Source: Streptomyces sp. NBC_00083 (lineage in GTDB: Bacteria > Actinomycetota > Actinomycetes > Streptomycetales > Streptomycetaceae). From it: a DNA stretch of 64,000 bases. The translations under genes and the position numbers were made by a program. The notes under the pieces are model-generated. The model made no database searches, was not told where the DNA came from, and saw nothing but the letters and a program-made list of their open reading frames with translations. The stretch spans positions 3,162,001 to 3,226,000 of the forward strand of contig NZ_JAPELY010000001.1 in assembly GCF_026343295.1 (NCBI RefSeq), in the 5' to 3' direction. Position 1 is the stretch's first letter; each line of letters begins with the position of its first letter. Positions 26,363-36,363 of the stretch are shown piece after piece.

Positions 26363-27877
26363 TCAGTTGACGACCGGCACCGCCGAGCGGACCACCCGCG
26401 TCGCCGGTGACACCGACAGTCGTACGATGCTGCCCGGCGCGACGGCCGGTGCCCCGCGCGGCAGCGCCCACGCGATGGTGCGATCGCCCTGGCCCGTGTC
26501 CAGCGCGAGGAAGCGCGGCGCCGACTTGCGCCTACGGGGTTCCATGCGGAGCACCTCGCCCGTGACGGTGTGCGCGGCGCGGCGCTCCAGGACGGCGAGC
26601 ACCACGTAGTACACGGTCAGTGCGGCAAAGCCCGCGACGAACAGCATCTCGATCGGCAGCGGCCCGTCCATCGTGTCGAAGGGCGGGACGGCGCTCCACC
26701 CCACGAAGTTGCCGGGCATCATCGCGAGGAAGCCCACGAGGAACATCCAGCGGTTGAAGCGTCCGGCCACGAGCACGCCGAGCAGGGCGACGCCCACCCA
26801 CCCCGCGCTCAGGATCAGCCCGGGGCGGCGCACCGAGTGCTCGGTCGCCGGAGTGTGCGGCACCGCCCAGTCGGGCTGGCGCAGGGTCGCGAAGAGATAC
26901 AGGCCCACGGCCACCACCGCCGCGGCGCAGGCCAGTTGCACCAGGTCGGCGGTCTTGGCACCGAACCCCGGACGCACCCGCGGATAGCGGATCCGCACCG
27001 GACGCCACGTGCCGCCGTACGACGACCAGACGCGTCGCTTGTCACCGGCGTCGAATCCGAGCAGGCGCCCGGCGCGGCTGGTGACTCCGAGCGCGGCGCC
27101 GTAGCCGAGGTAGCGGTCCCACACGGTGACGGCCGCCGGGGGCAGCTGCGCGAACTCCTCATGGGCGTGCAGCCAGGAGGCGACCCCCGCCCAGTGGCCC
27201 GCGCGGTCGAGTCCCCGCCGGGTCGCCCGCTCGCCGAGCGCCCGCTTCAGCAGCCACATCAGTACGACGGCCGGGAGAACGCCGACGAAGACGGCCGCCC
27301 GTATGCCGTGCCCGCCCGAGACGGCGGCCACGGTGAACGGCGCACCCGGCACGAAGAGCGTCACCAGGAGGGCCCCGGCGAGGATCCGCCCGAACCGCGG
27401 CCTGGAGAGCCCGCGCAGCCGCGCCTCGGCGATGATCTCCTGGCGCAGCTCGCTGTTCCAGGACGTGGCGCGCTCTTCGGCGCGGAAGGCGATGGCCCCG
27501 ATGGGTGCTCCCGTCGCGCCGGCCCGTTCGGCGACGCGGTGAAGGACGCGGCGCTCGTACGGCGTGAGGTCTCCGGCGTCCTTGCCGGTGAGGTGCACCG
27601 TGCTGCGGGCCGGATCGTCGTCGGGCTGCCGCACCTCGATGACTCCGCGTGCCGCGAGGTCGAGAAGAGTGGCCGCGGCGGCGCGGTCCACGGAGCGCCA
27701 CCGGTTGGCCAGCAACGCGACGACGGCCGGGGATTCGGGGTCCTCCCCGAACTCCTGCGTGGCCGGGCCGGCGACGACGGCGCCGTTGCGGGTCGCCGCA
27801 AGGGCGAGGCCGAACAGGGCGAGCCACAGGGCGATCAGCCCGGCGCCGCTCCAGTACATCTCCGCTTCGAACGTCAC
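26363..27877 (-). CDS. DUF2207-like membrane protein
   Basis: A 504-residue membrane protein. The N-terminus (MYWSGAGLIALWLALFGLAL) is a membrane segment, followed by a cytoplasmic domain containing VVALLANRWRSVDRAAAATLLDLAARGVIEV, the winged-helix-like part typical of DUF2207 proteins. More membrane segments occur near residues 165-210 and 315-430. Function is unknown, but DUF2207 and LemA genes are frequently neighbours. The ATG overlaps the LemA stop by 4 bases (ATGA), so they form a translationally coupled operon. Confidence 0.8.
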   Translation of the reverse strand: MTFEAEMYWSGAGLIALWLALFGLALAATRNGAVVAGPATQEFGEDPESPAVVALLANRWRSVDRAAAATLLDLAARGVIEVRQPDDDPARSTVHLTGKDAGDLTPYERRVLHRVAERAGATGAPIGAIAFRAEERATSWNSELRQEIIAEARLRGLSRPRFGRILAGALLVTLFVPGAPFTVAAVSGGHGIRAAVFVGVLPAVVLMWLLKRALGERATRRGLDRAGHWAGVASWLHAHEEFAQLPPAAVTVWDRYLGYGAALGVTSRAGRLLGFDAGDKRRVWSSYGGTWRPVRIRYPRVRPGFGAKTADLVQLACAAAVVAVGLYLFATLRQPDWAVPHTPATEHSVRRPGLILSAGWVGVALLGVLVAGRFNRWMFLVGFLAMMPGNFVGWSAVPPFDTMDGPLPIEMLFVAGFAALTVYYVVLAVLERRAAHTVTGEVLRMEPRRRKSAPRFLALDTGQGDRTIAWALPRGAPAVAPGSIVRLSVSPATRVVRSAVPVVN

Positions 27878-28440
27878 GCGAACTTCACCTGTACCGGTGC
27901 CTGCGCGGCGGTTCCGGCCTCGAAGTACTCCCGGCGCGCATGGGCGCCGCCTCGGCCGGCCACCACGTTGCCCGGGAAGCTCTCCAGAGCGCTGTGGTAG
28001 CTCTGTACGGCGCTGTTGTAGAACTGCCGCGCGTAGGCGATCTTGTCTTCCGCGGTGGTCAGTTCGTCCTGCAGCTTCGCGAAGTGACGGTCGGCCTTCA
28101 GCTGCGGATAGCTCTCGCCCAGCGCGAGCAACGTGCCCAAGGACGCGGTGAGGGCGTCCTCGGCGGCCGCCTTGTCCATGACTCCGAGGTCGGCGCCGGC
28201 CGCCGCGCCACGCGCGGCGACCACCGCTTCGAGCGTGGCCCGCTCGTGCGTGGCGTATCCGCGTGCGCTCTCGACCAGGTTCGGAATCAGTTCATGCCGC
28301 CGCTTCAGCTGGACGTCGATCTGCGCCCAGGACGCCTGCGTCTGGTTCCGCAGCCGCACCAGCCTGTTGTACGTACGGACCAGCCACCACACCAGCGCGA
28401 TGACCAGCACGGCTATGGCCGCAGCCACGATGACACCCAC
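27874..28440 (-). CDS. LemA family protein
   Basis: A 188-residue membrane-anchored protein. One N-terminal helix (VIVAAAIAVLVIALVWWLV) is followed by the LemA coiled-coil domain with YNRLVRLRNQTQASWAQIDV, RRHELIPNLVESARGYATHE and YNSAVQSYHSALESFPGNVV. LemA proteins are widespread helical membrane proteins of unknown mechanism. GTG 28440 has GGGGGG upstream and begins directly before the anchor; the frame is open to 28632. It is first gene of a two-gene operon with the DUF2207 protein. TCGACC-CCCC-GGTCGA (28473-28488) in the leader may be an operator. Confidence 0.92.
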   Translation of the reverse strand: MGVIVAAAIAVLVIALVWWLVRTYNRLVRLRNQTQASWAQIDVQLKRRHELIPNLVESARGYATHERATLEAVVAARGAAAGADLGVMDKAAAEDALTASLGTLLALGESYPQLKADRHFAKLQDELTTAEDKIAYARQFYNSAVQSYHSALESFPGNVVAGRGGAHARREYFEAGTAAQAPVQVKFA

Positions 28441-28624
28441 AGTGTCGCCCCCCAAGAAAAAAGACTCATGACTCGACCCCCCGGTCGAACCTGGAGATCT
28501 TAAGCCGCCCTGGGCGGGGCCGTCGCCACATAGTGCGGCGCTCACGTGGGAGGCGGTCGGCAACGAGTCGTCGCCGCCGATGAACCGACGGGGGTCCCCG
28601 GCCGTCCTACAGAACGAACGGAAG

Positions 28625-28653
28625 CCGGTCACGCCGCGCAGGGACGTGACCGG
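28625..28653 (-). terminator. Hairpin downstream of crystallin-like gene
   Basis: Perfect 9-base arms CCGGTCACG (28625-28633) and CGTGACCGG (28645-28653) with an 11-base loop, in the 353-base gap between the crystallin-like gene and LemA. The rest of this gap has no supported gene and includes an AT-richer stretch at about 28690-28793. Confidence 0.5.
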
Positions 28654-28793
28654 CGCCGGACACCGGACCCCACCCGGTTCAAGTGGAGGTAAATCAGGCG
28701 GTCAATCCGGAACTGCCGTTTCTCCGCAGGGAATTCGTGTGAGGAACGTGTCCTGCCGACGTCCACTCCGGAGTGTAATTCCGATTTTCAGGC

Positions 28794-29147
28794 TTACAGG
28801 ATTTCGATGGACTTCACCTTCGGGGGGCGGTTGGGGAAGGTGATGTCGTGCCACCGGTCGATCCTCACGGAGTCGCCGTTGGCGTCGAAGTAGATCAGGT
28901 CGTTGTTCCCCGTGGAGATCCTGTCGACCCACCACCCGCCGAAGTCGGTCCGGCCCTTGTTGGCGTAGCAGTCGACGCTCTGACGTCCACCGCTGTGGGA
29001 CCAGATCTTCAGGAAGTTCTCGCCGCCACGGCACTCGACGTGATCGATGGCGAAGGCGTTGCCGGTGGGCATCACCACGGTGAACGCGGCTGCCGCGGCG
29101 ACCGCCACGGTGGCGGAACGGACGATTCTCTTGGTTTTCGAGATCAC
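28794..29147 (-). CDS. Secreted beta/gamma-crystallin-like protein
   Basis: A 117-residue secreted protein. The signal peptide is ISKTKRIVRSATVAVAAAAA plus FTVVMPTGNAFA, cleaved before IDHVEC. The mature part (RGGENFLKIWSHSGGRQSVD, then CYANKGRTDFGGWWVDRIST and GNNDLIYFDANGDSVRI) matches actinobacterial single-domain beta/gamma-crystallins, with two cysteines that may pair. Such proteins bind calcium or stabilise the extracellular fold; role here unknown. GTG 29147 follows AGGAGAGACCT. Codon use has more A/T than neighbours, so it could be transferred or highly expressed. Confidence 0.8.
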   Translation of the reverse strand: MISKTKRIVRSATVAVAAAAAFTVVMPTGNAFAIDHVECRGGENFLKIWSHSGGRQSVDCYANKGRTDFGGWWVDRISTGNNDLIYFDANGDSVRIDRWHDITFPNRPPKVKSIEIL

Positions 29148-29454
29148 AGGTCTCTCCTAAATTCGAATGACGAACCGGGAGCAGGCGACGTCACGACAAG
29201 GACTCGCGGCGTGCCGTGAGGGCACCACGAATGACCGGCGCGATGCGGCCTTCGTGCTGCCCTGTTGTGCGCTTGCACGGCAACGTTCCTGTAAAGCTGG
29301 TGTACATGGCAATCGCCTAGGAACTACCCGGCTGGAATGTGCCTCCCAATGTCCAGAACGGGGTCACTGGACCGTGTTGTTCGGATCGCTCTCGAATGTC
29401 CCGGATTAGCGCTCGTTTTCGGACGCCGCCGACCGTGTTCCTCGTGGGTTCAGG
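29148..29454. other. Gap between ahcY end and crystallin-like start
   Basis: 307 bases with less G+C than the window average and no supported gene on either strand. It must contain the promoter of the leftward crystallin-like gene and the transcription end of the SAM-recycling genes. A CACGAA/TTCGTG pair exists around 29225-29255 but is weak; no clear terminator was found. Confidence 0.4.
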
Positions 29455-30841
<1,387 letters not shown>

Positions 30842-30852
<11 letters not shown>

Positions 30853-31747
30853 GGGCGCTCCTTGTGCTCAGGACATCGCGATGGATGTCGAGGGCTGCCG
30901 TGGACTTGTTGAGGGTGATGTAGTGCAGGCCGGGCGCGCCCTCGGCGAGGAGCCGGTCCGCCATCGCCGTGGCGTGGGCGACACCGATCCGGTACGCCTC
31001 CTCGGGCCGCGCGCGGGCCGCCTCCAGACGGTGTGCGAGGTCCTCCGGGAAGGCCGCCCCGGAGAGCTCCGCGAAGCGGCGGATCTGGCGCACATCGGTG
31101 GCGGGCATGATCTCGGGGATGATCGGCACGTCGCAGCCCGCGGCGGTCACCCGGTCGCGCAGCCGCAGGTAGTCCTCGACGTGGAAGAACATCTGCGTGA
31201 TCGCGTAGTCCGCGCCCGCCCGGCACTTCGCGACGAAGTGACGGATGTCCTGCTCCCAGTCGGGGGAGCGCGGATGCCGCTCGGGGAAGGCGGCGACGCC
31301 GATGGTGAACTCGCCCAGCGAGCGCACCAGTCGGACCAGCTCGCGGGCGTATGTGAAGCCCTCCGGGTGCGGGGTCCAGGGGCCGCTGGGGTCGCCCGGC
31401 GGATCGCCGCGCAGGACGAGCACGTCGCGGATGCCCGCGTCGGCATACTGGCCGATGATGTGCCGGAGCTCGCCGGCCGAGTGACCGACCGCCGTCAGAT
31501 GGGCCACCGGCCGCAGGGTGGTCTCCGCCGCGATCCTGCGGGTGACGGCGATCGTACGGTCGCGGGACGAGCCGCCCGCCCCGTACGTCACCGACACGAA
31601 GTCGGGGGCGAGGGGCTCGATCCGCCGGATCGCCCGCCACAGCGTCTGCTCGCCCGCCGCCGTCTTCGGCGGGAAGAACTCGAAGGAGAACGTCGGCGGC
31701 GTGTGCGTCGCCGGTGCGGCGTCCGGCCGGTGCGGCGCCGCCGTCAT
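30842..31747 (-). CDS. metF: Methylenetetrahydrofolate reductase
   Basis: A 301-residue FAD enzyme making 5-methyl-THF, the methyl donor for methionine synthesis. [44 protein letters not shown] and [16 protein letters not shown] are the classic MetF motifs. ATG 31747 overlaps the upstream kinase stop (ATGA), and its own end overlaps ahcY, so kinase-metF-ahcY is a tightly coupled unit. It is probably a second or pathway-dedicated copy, given its position in a SAM-recycling cassette; other copies cannot be seen from here. Confidence 0.95.
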
Positions 31748-32727
31748 GACACGGGGGCGAGCCGCGGTTCGAGAGCGCGGGCCGTCTCGGGGCCGTACGT
31801 CCGGTCGATGCGGGCGACCAGGTCCGACGGGGTCAGCTTGTACTCCTGGGTGCCGACCGATTCGAGCACGGTGGTGGCCAGGGCGCAGCCGAGCCGCGCG
31901 GACTGTTCCGGGGTGCACCCCCAGGCGGTCCCGGCGAGGAACCCGGAGCGGAATCCGTCACCCGCACCCGTGGGGTCGGCGATCCGGTCCGCGGGTACGG
32001 CCGCGATGCGCAGCGCCTTCGCCCCCGAGCCGGCCAGCGACACACCGCCCTCCCCGAGTGTGGTGATCCAGGAGCCGACGCGGTCCAGCAGGTGCTGCTC
32101 GGTCCACCCCGTACGGTCGAGCAGCAGCGCTGCCTCGTACTCGTTGGTGAACAACCACCGTGCGCCGTCCACGAGTTGACGGGCCTCGTCGCGGTCGAGG
32201 CGTGCCAGCTGCTGCGAGGGGTCGGCCGCGACGGGAATGCCGAGCCGGTGCGCGGTGGCGGTGTGCCGCAGCATGGCGCCCGGGTCGTCGGCGCCCACCA
32301 GTACGAGCCGGGGCTTCCCGGTGCGTGCCGTGACGGCGGCCAGATCGATCATGGACGCCTCGGCCATGGCACCGGCGTAGAAGGTGGCGATCTGGTTCTG
32401 GTCCTGGTCGGTGGTGCACACGAAGCGCGCGGTGTGCAGGGTCGCACTGACCCGGACCTCGGCGGTGTCGACGCCGCCGGCCCGCAGCCACGCGCCGTAC
32501 TCGGCGAAGTCGACGCCCGCCGCACCGACCAGGACCGGGTCGAGGCCGAGCAGACCGAGCCCGAAGGCGATGTTGGCGCCGACGCCGCCCCGGCGCACCT
32601 CCAGCCGGTCGGCGAGGAACGATAGGGACACCCGTTCCAACTGCTCCTTGAGGAGCTGTTCGGCGAAGCGTCCGGGAAAGACCATCAGATGGTCCGTCGC
32701 GATCGAACCGGTCACGGCTATACGCAT
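31744..32727 (-). CDS. PfkB family carbohydrate kinase, probable adenosine kinase
   Basis: A 327-residue ribokinase-fold kinase. [17 protein letters not shown] is the substrate-side glycine motif and [13 protein letters not shown] the anion-hole/catalytic base motif (DxxGAGD). The PfkB-type adenosine kinases of actinobacteria look like this, and the gene is wedged between metK and metF/ahcY, where phosphorylating the adenosine released by AhcY would pull the reversible SAH hydrolysis forward. The enzyme activity is therefore inferred from family plus context; ribokinase-like alternatives are possible. ATG 32727 follows AAGGAGTG. Confidence 0.82.
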   Translation of the reverse strand: MRIAVTGSIATDHLMVFPGRFAEQLLKEQLERVSLSFLADRLEVRRGGVGANIAFGLGLLGLDPVLVGAAGVDFAEYGAWLRAGGVDTAEVRVSATLHTARFVCTTDQDQNQIATFYAGAMAEASMIDLAAVTARTGKPRLVLVGADDPGAMLRHTATAHRLGIPVAADPSQQLARLDRDEARQLVDGARWLFTNEYEAALLLDRTGWTEQHLLDRVGSWITTLGEGGVSLAGSGAKALRIAAVPADRIADPTGAGDGFRSGFLAGTAWGCTPEQSARLGCALATTVLESVGTQEYKLTPSDLVARIDRTYGPETARALEPRLAPVS

Positions 32728-32791
32728 GGAGCACACTCCTTGGATCTGGGTCCGGGGGGTGGGGCGGGCCGGGACGGCCGCAGCGCGGGAA

Positions 32792-32826
32792 GGCGGTGCG
32801 CGGTCCGGGGGAGACCGCGCACCGCC
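32792..32826 (-). terminator. Long hairpin between metK and the adenosine kinase gene
   Basis: Perfect 14-base arms (32792-32805 and 32813-32826) around a 7-base loop, extendable through a short mismatch. It sits in the 175-base gap after metK, before the kinase-metF-ahcY unit. It may end or attenuate the upstream transcript so that the two halves are expressed at different levels. Confidence 0.65.
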
Positions 32827-32902
32827 TCCCCGCGCGCCGGGCCCGTCCCGGCCCGCGGAGACCACTCCGGCTCGCGTGTCCGGCTGCCCCGGCGGCGGGC
32901 CG

Positions 32903-34129
32903 TCAGCCCGCTGCCACGGCCTTGCGCAGGGCGTCGGCACGATCGGTGCGCTCCCAGGTGAAGTCCGGGAGCTCACGGCCGAAGTGCCCGTAGGCCGCCG
33001 TCTGGGCGTAGATCGGGCGGAGCAGGTCGAGGTCGCGGATGATCGCGGCAGGGCGCAGGTCGAAGACCGAGGTGATGGCCGACTCGATCCGCTCGACGGC
33101 GACGGTGTGGGTGCCGAACGTCTCCACGAAGAGGCCCACCGGCTCGGCCTTTCCGATGGCGTACGCCACCTGCACCTCGCAGCGCGCCGCGAGGCCCGCC
33201 GCGACGACGTTCTTGGCGACCCAGCGCATCGCGTACGCCGCCGAACGGTCCACCTTGGAGGGGTCCTTGCCGGAGAACGCGCCGCCACCGTGCCGGGCGT
33301 AACCGCCGTACGTGTCGATGATGATCTTCCGGCCGGTCAGTCCGGCGTCCCCCATCGGGCCGCCGATCTCGAAGCGGCCGGTGGGGTTGACCAGGAGCCG
33401 GTAGTCGTCGGTGTCCAACTTGATTCCGTCGACGGCCAGTTGGGCCAGGACGGGCTCGACGACGTGCGCCCGGACATCCGGAGTGAGCAGGCCCCCGAGG
33501 TCGATGTCGCCGGCGTGCTGCGAGGAGACGACGACCGTGTCGAGCCGCACCGGCCGGCTGCCCAGATACTCGATGGTGACCTGTGTCTTGCCGTCGGGCC
33601 GCAGATAGGGGACGGTGCCGTCCTTCCGCACTTCGCTCAGACGGCGCGAGAGACGGTGGGCCAGCTCGATGGGCAGCGGCATCAGGGTGGGGGTTTCGAT
33701 GGTCGCGTAGCCGAACATCAGGCCCTGGTCACCGGCGCCCTGCCGGCCGAGTTCGTCGGCCTCCCGCACGCGTGCGGAGCCGTCGTCCCTCGACTCGTAC
33801 GCCGTGTCGACGCCCTGTGCGATGTCGGACGACTGGGCGCCGATGGACACCGACACTCCGCAGGAGGCGCCGTCGAACCCTTTGGCGGAGGAGTCGTAGC
33901 CGATGTCGAGTATCTTCTGGCGCACCAGGGTGGCGATGTCGACGTAGGCGGAGGTCGTCACCTCGCCGGCTATATGCACCTGACCCGTGGTGATCAGGGT
34001 CTCGACCGCGACGCGCGAGGCGGGGTCGCGGCGCAGCAGTGCGTCGAGGATGGTGTCGCTGATCTGGTCGGCGATCTTGTCGGGATGCCCCTCGGTGACG
34101 GACTCCGAGGTGAACAGGCTGCGGGACAT
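32903..34129 (-). CDS. metK: S-adenosylmethionine synthetase
   Basis: A 408-residue methionine adenosyltransferase making SAM from ATP and methionine. [20 protein letters not shown], the [12 protein letters not shown] motif and [19 protein letters not shown] are all intact, so it should be active. ATG 34129 follows GGAG. It lies 118 bases downstream of a methyltransferase gene on the same strand. A metK placed with two SAM-dependent enzymes and ahcY is typical of a dedicated SAM supply cassette rather than the housekeeping locus, though that cannot be proven without the rest of the genome. Confidence 0.97.
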   Translation of the reverse strand: MSRSLFTSESVTEGHPDKIADQISDTILDALLRRDPASRVAVETLITTGQVHIAGEVTTSAYVDIATLVRQKILDIGYDSSAKGFDGASCGVSVSIGAQSSDIAQGVDTAYESRDDGSARVREADELGRQGAGDQGLMFGYATIETPTLMPLPIELAHRLSRRLSEVRKDGTVPYLRPDGKTQVTIEYLGSRPVRLDTVVVSSQHAGDIDLGGLLTPDVRAHVVEPVLAQLAVDGIKLDTDDYRLLVNPTGRFEIGGPMGDAGLTGRKIIIDTYGGYARHGGGAFSGKDPSKVDRSAAYAMRWVAKNVVAAGLAARCEVQVAYAIGKAEPVGLFVETFGTHTVAVERIESAITSVFDLRPAAIIRDLDLLRPIYAQTAAYGHFGRELPDFTWERTDRADALRKAVAAG

Positions 34130-34247
34130 GACACTCCAGGACTGGGGTGGATGGGCACGGGGCAGCTCGTGGTGGTCCTGCCGTCCTTCGTATTGGCGTG
34201 TCGTGGTGGGGTGAGCACGGGCTCCGCTCCCACCCGCCGCCCGGGTC

Positions 34248-34892
34248 CTACCGGGCCCCGGCCTTGCGGAACACCCAGTAGTCGGCGCCCTCTTCGGCGA
34301 TGTAGTTGGCGTCCTCCAGCGTGAACTGGAGCCTGGCGCGCTCGGTGACCTCGGGCGACCGGGCGAACTCCTCGAACCCGGTCTCCGCGGCGTAGCTGCC
34401 GCGCGTGGACACCAGGATCAGGCCGTCGGGCCGGGCGTATTCGATCAGGGTGAGCAGCGCCGTCGGCCGGACATGGCCGAGGGTGAAGACGCCGCTGCTG
34501 ACCACGATGTCGTACTGGTCGAGACGCTCGTCCCGTACGGGAACCGACAGGTCGACCCCGCCGTAGACCTTGCGGTACGCCTTGGTCCGCTCGGCCTCGG
34601 CCGCCATGTTCTCCGACAGGTCGACGCCGTCGATCACGTAGTGGCCCAGGGTGCTGAGGACGCTGCCGACGAGACCGGTGCCGCAGCCGGCGTCGAATAT
34701 CGTCGATTCCGGTGATCCGTAGGCGGAGGCGAGCAGGTGCACGAAGTTGGCCGCGACGCGCGGTGCCACCCACTTCTGGTCCGCGAGGTCGCCGTTGTAG
34801 CGCGTCGCCCAGTCCTCGTAGTAGGTCTTCAGGCCGGGGGAGTCGTCGAAGAACACGTGGGACTGCTTGATGTTGGTGAAGGAGTTGCTCAT
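34248..34892 (-). CDS. Class I SAM-dependent methyltransferase
   Basis: A 214-residue protein. The SAM-binding motif I is [20 protein letters not shown], followed by the acidic motif II in [14 protein letters not shown] and a post-motif [17 protein letters not shown]. The N-terminal [20 protein letters not shown] resembles small-molecule methyltransferases of the UbiE/WBSCR27 kind. ATG 34892 has GGGAGGAA upstream. It lies about 100 bases after the EamA gene and before metK in the same direction. Substrate unknown, but the neighbouring peptide, exporter and SAM cassette suggest a specialised pathway. Confidence 0.88.
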   Translation of the reverse strand: MSNSFTNIKQSHVFFDDSPGLKTYYEDWATRYNGDLADQKWVAPRVAANFVHLLASAYGSPESTIFDAGCGTGLVGSVLSTLGHYVIDGVDLSENMAAEAERTKAYRKVYGGVDLSVPVRDERLDQYDIVVSSGVFTLGHVRPTALLTLIEYARPDGLILVSTRGSYAAETGFEEFARSPEVTERARLQFTLEDANYIAEEGADYWVFRKAGAR

Positions 34893-34996
34893 GGAATTTC
34901 CTCCCTGTGAATGAGTGGCGGCGTGGACGCGCAGACGTGAGGATCCGTGGACTCGTCGGGCCCAGCCGGTATGCGGTGTCGAGCTGTGCCAGCCCG

Positions 34997-35989
34997 TCAC
35001 ATCACGACGGGCACATCCGATGCGTCGGTCTTCTCCTCGGCGGCCTCGGTGCCGGCCCTGGCCCGTGCGTTCTTCACGTCGAACACCATGTAGACGCCGA
35101 TCCCGCAGAGGACGAACAGAGCGCCGCCGACCTCGGTCCAGGTGGGCATGCGGTGCTCGACGGGAAGGCTCAGGATCGCGCCGAAGATGGTCTCCGTGGC
35201 GAGCAGCGGCCCGACGAGGGGGACCGGGATTCCCTGGGCGGCCTTGACCCAGATGTAGGTGCCCCACCAGGAGGCGATGACGCCCAGGAAGACGCACCAC
35301 GCGATGATTTTGAAGAGCGGATACGGTTCGAACGTCTCCTGCGGGGTGGTGGCGATCGCGAAGGGCAGCAGGACCATGGAGGCGCCGCCCGCCCCCATCG
35401 CCACGAGCGCCGCCCAGATCGTCGGGTCGGGCTTGCGCTCCCAGGTGCGCTGCGACTGGGCGTTGCGGACCACGAAGTAGGACCAGGTGCCCATCGCGCC
35501 GAGGGCGAGCAGGATCGCGAAGAGCGAGGCGTGCGCGCCGCCCTTGCCCTTGCCCTCGATGAATTCGGTGACGCTGAGCAGGGTGAGACCGGACAGGATC
35601 AGAACGACCGGCCCGACGAGCTCCCGCCACGACATGCGCTTCTCCGCGAAGTTCCCGGCCACGGCGATCGTGATCGGTGACGAGCCCACGATGACCGCGG
35701 TGATGAATCCGCTGTCCATGGTCGCGGAGTACGACACGCAGATGTAGAAGAGGAAGTACCCCACGAACCCGATGTACAGGCCGAAGAGGGTCCTGCGGAC
35801 CGGCATCCGCCTCAACTGGCGCCAGTTCCGGATCAGGACGTAGAGACCGCACAGGCCGAACAGCGAGTAGCGGCCGGTGACCAGGAGGAGTTCGCTCGCG
35901 GGTTTGACGGCGGCGGGGGCGACGAAGGCGAACGCCCAGAGCAGCGCGGCCGTCAGCGCGGCGATCACATTGTTCCGTGTGCTTCCCAT
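34997..35989 (-). CDS. EamA/DMT family transporter
   Basis: A 330-residue membrane protein with ten hydrophobic helices in two repeats (starting VIAALTAALLWAFAFVAPAA, second repeat from about residue 155), the layout of drug/metabolite transporters that export amino acids and related metabolites. Its ATG shares one base with the stop of the 57-aa cysteine-synthase-like gene (TGATG), so the two are translationally coupled. In this cluster it is the natural candidate for product export or self-protection; that role is inference. Confidence 0.9.
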   Translation of the reverse strand: MGSTRNNVIAALTAALLWAFAFVAPAAVKPASELLLVTGRYSLFGLCGLYVLIRNWRQLRRMPVRRTLFGLYIGFVGYFLFYICVSYSATMDSGFITAVIVGSSPITIAVAGNFAEKRMSWRELVGPVVLILSGLTLLSVTEFIEGKGKGGAHASLFAILLALGAMGTWSYFVVRNAQSQRTWERKPDPTIWAALVAMGAGGASMVLLPFAIATTPQETFEPYPLFKIIAWCVFLGVIASWWGTYIWVKAAQGIPVPLVGPLLATETIFGAILSLPVEHRMPTWTEVGGALFVLCGIGVYMVFDVKNARARAGTEAAEEKTDASDVPVVM

Positions 35990-36162
35990 CAGACAGTCGG
36001 CTCCAGCGTGCGGATCTCGCCGGAGTAGCTGACCATGCGGTCCTTGATGCTGCCCCCCGGATTCATGAACTCGGCCTCCGCGGAGATCCGGACGTCGGCC
36101 GGAACGTCGAAGGTCTTCAATTGAACGAGGGGTGAGTTGCCGATGGTCGACTGGATATTCAT
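35989..36162 (-). CDS. 57-aa protein resembling the cysteine synthase N-terminus
   Basis: Residues 1-42 read like the start of a CysK/cystathionine beta-synthase family enzyme: STIGNSPLVQLKTFDVPADV, then ISAEAEFMNPGGSIKDRM with the lysine (residue 40) that would bind PLP in a full enzyme. Residues 43-57 (VSYSGEIRTLEPTV) are unrelated and the gene then stops. AAAGGGAG lies 5 bases before ATG 36162 and the stop overlaps the EamA start (TGATG), so translation and coupling look intact and no remnant of the catalytic body follows. It is either a functional miniprotein or a truncation fixed into the operon; see findings. Confidence 0.72.
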   Translation of the reverse strand: MNIQSTIGNSPLVQLKTFDVPADVRISAEAEFMNPGGSIKDRMVSYSGEIRTLEPTV

Positions 36163-36276
36163 CCCGACTCCCTTTACTGAGTGGGTGACGCGGTAGGTAT
36201 CAGGCACGGCCAGGAGTGACGGTGCAGGGCTGCGCGTGGCGGGTGACGGGGACGGTGGAACACGGGAGGTGCGGGG

Positions 36277-36328
36277 GCGGCGAGACACCGCTCCGGGTGG
36301 TGCGGGGAGTTCCTCGACGTCTCGCCGC
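36277..36328 (-). terminator. Hairpin between SAM-enzyme gene and the 57-aa gene
   Basis: GCGGCGAGAC (36277-36286) and GTCTCGCCGC (36319-36328) pair perfectly across a 32-base loop, in the 201-base gap after the 328-aa enzyme gene. Possible attenuator setting the relative level of the downstream mini-gene and exporter. Confidence 0.4.
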
Positions 36329-36363
36329 GCCCCTGTCGGCCGCGTATCGGGGGTGCGGCAGGG

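Noticed and set aside
35989..36162. Frameshifted full cysteine synthase
   Set aside because: The EamA gene starts at the stop codon and no catalytic-body sequence of a PLP enzyme appears in any frame, so a point frameshift cannot explain the short protein.
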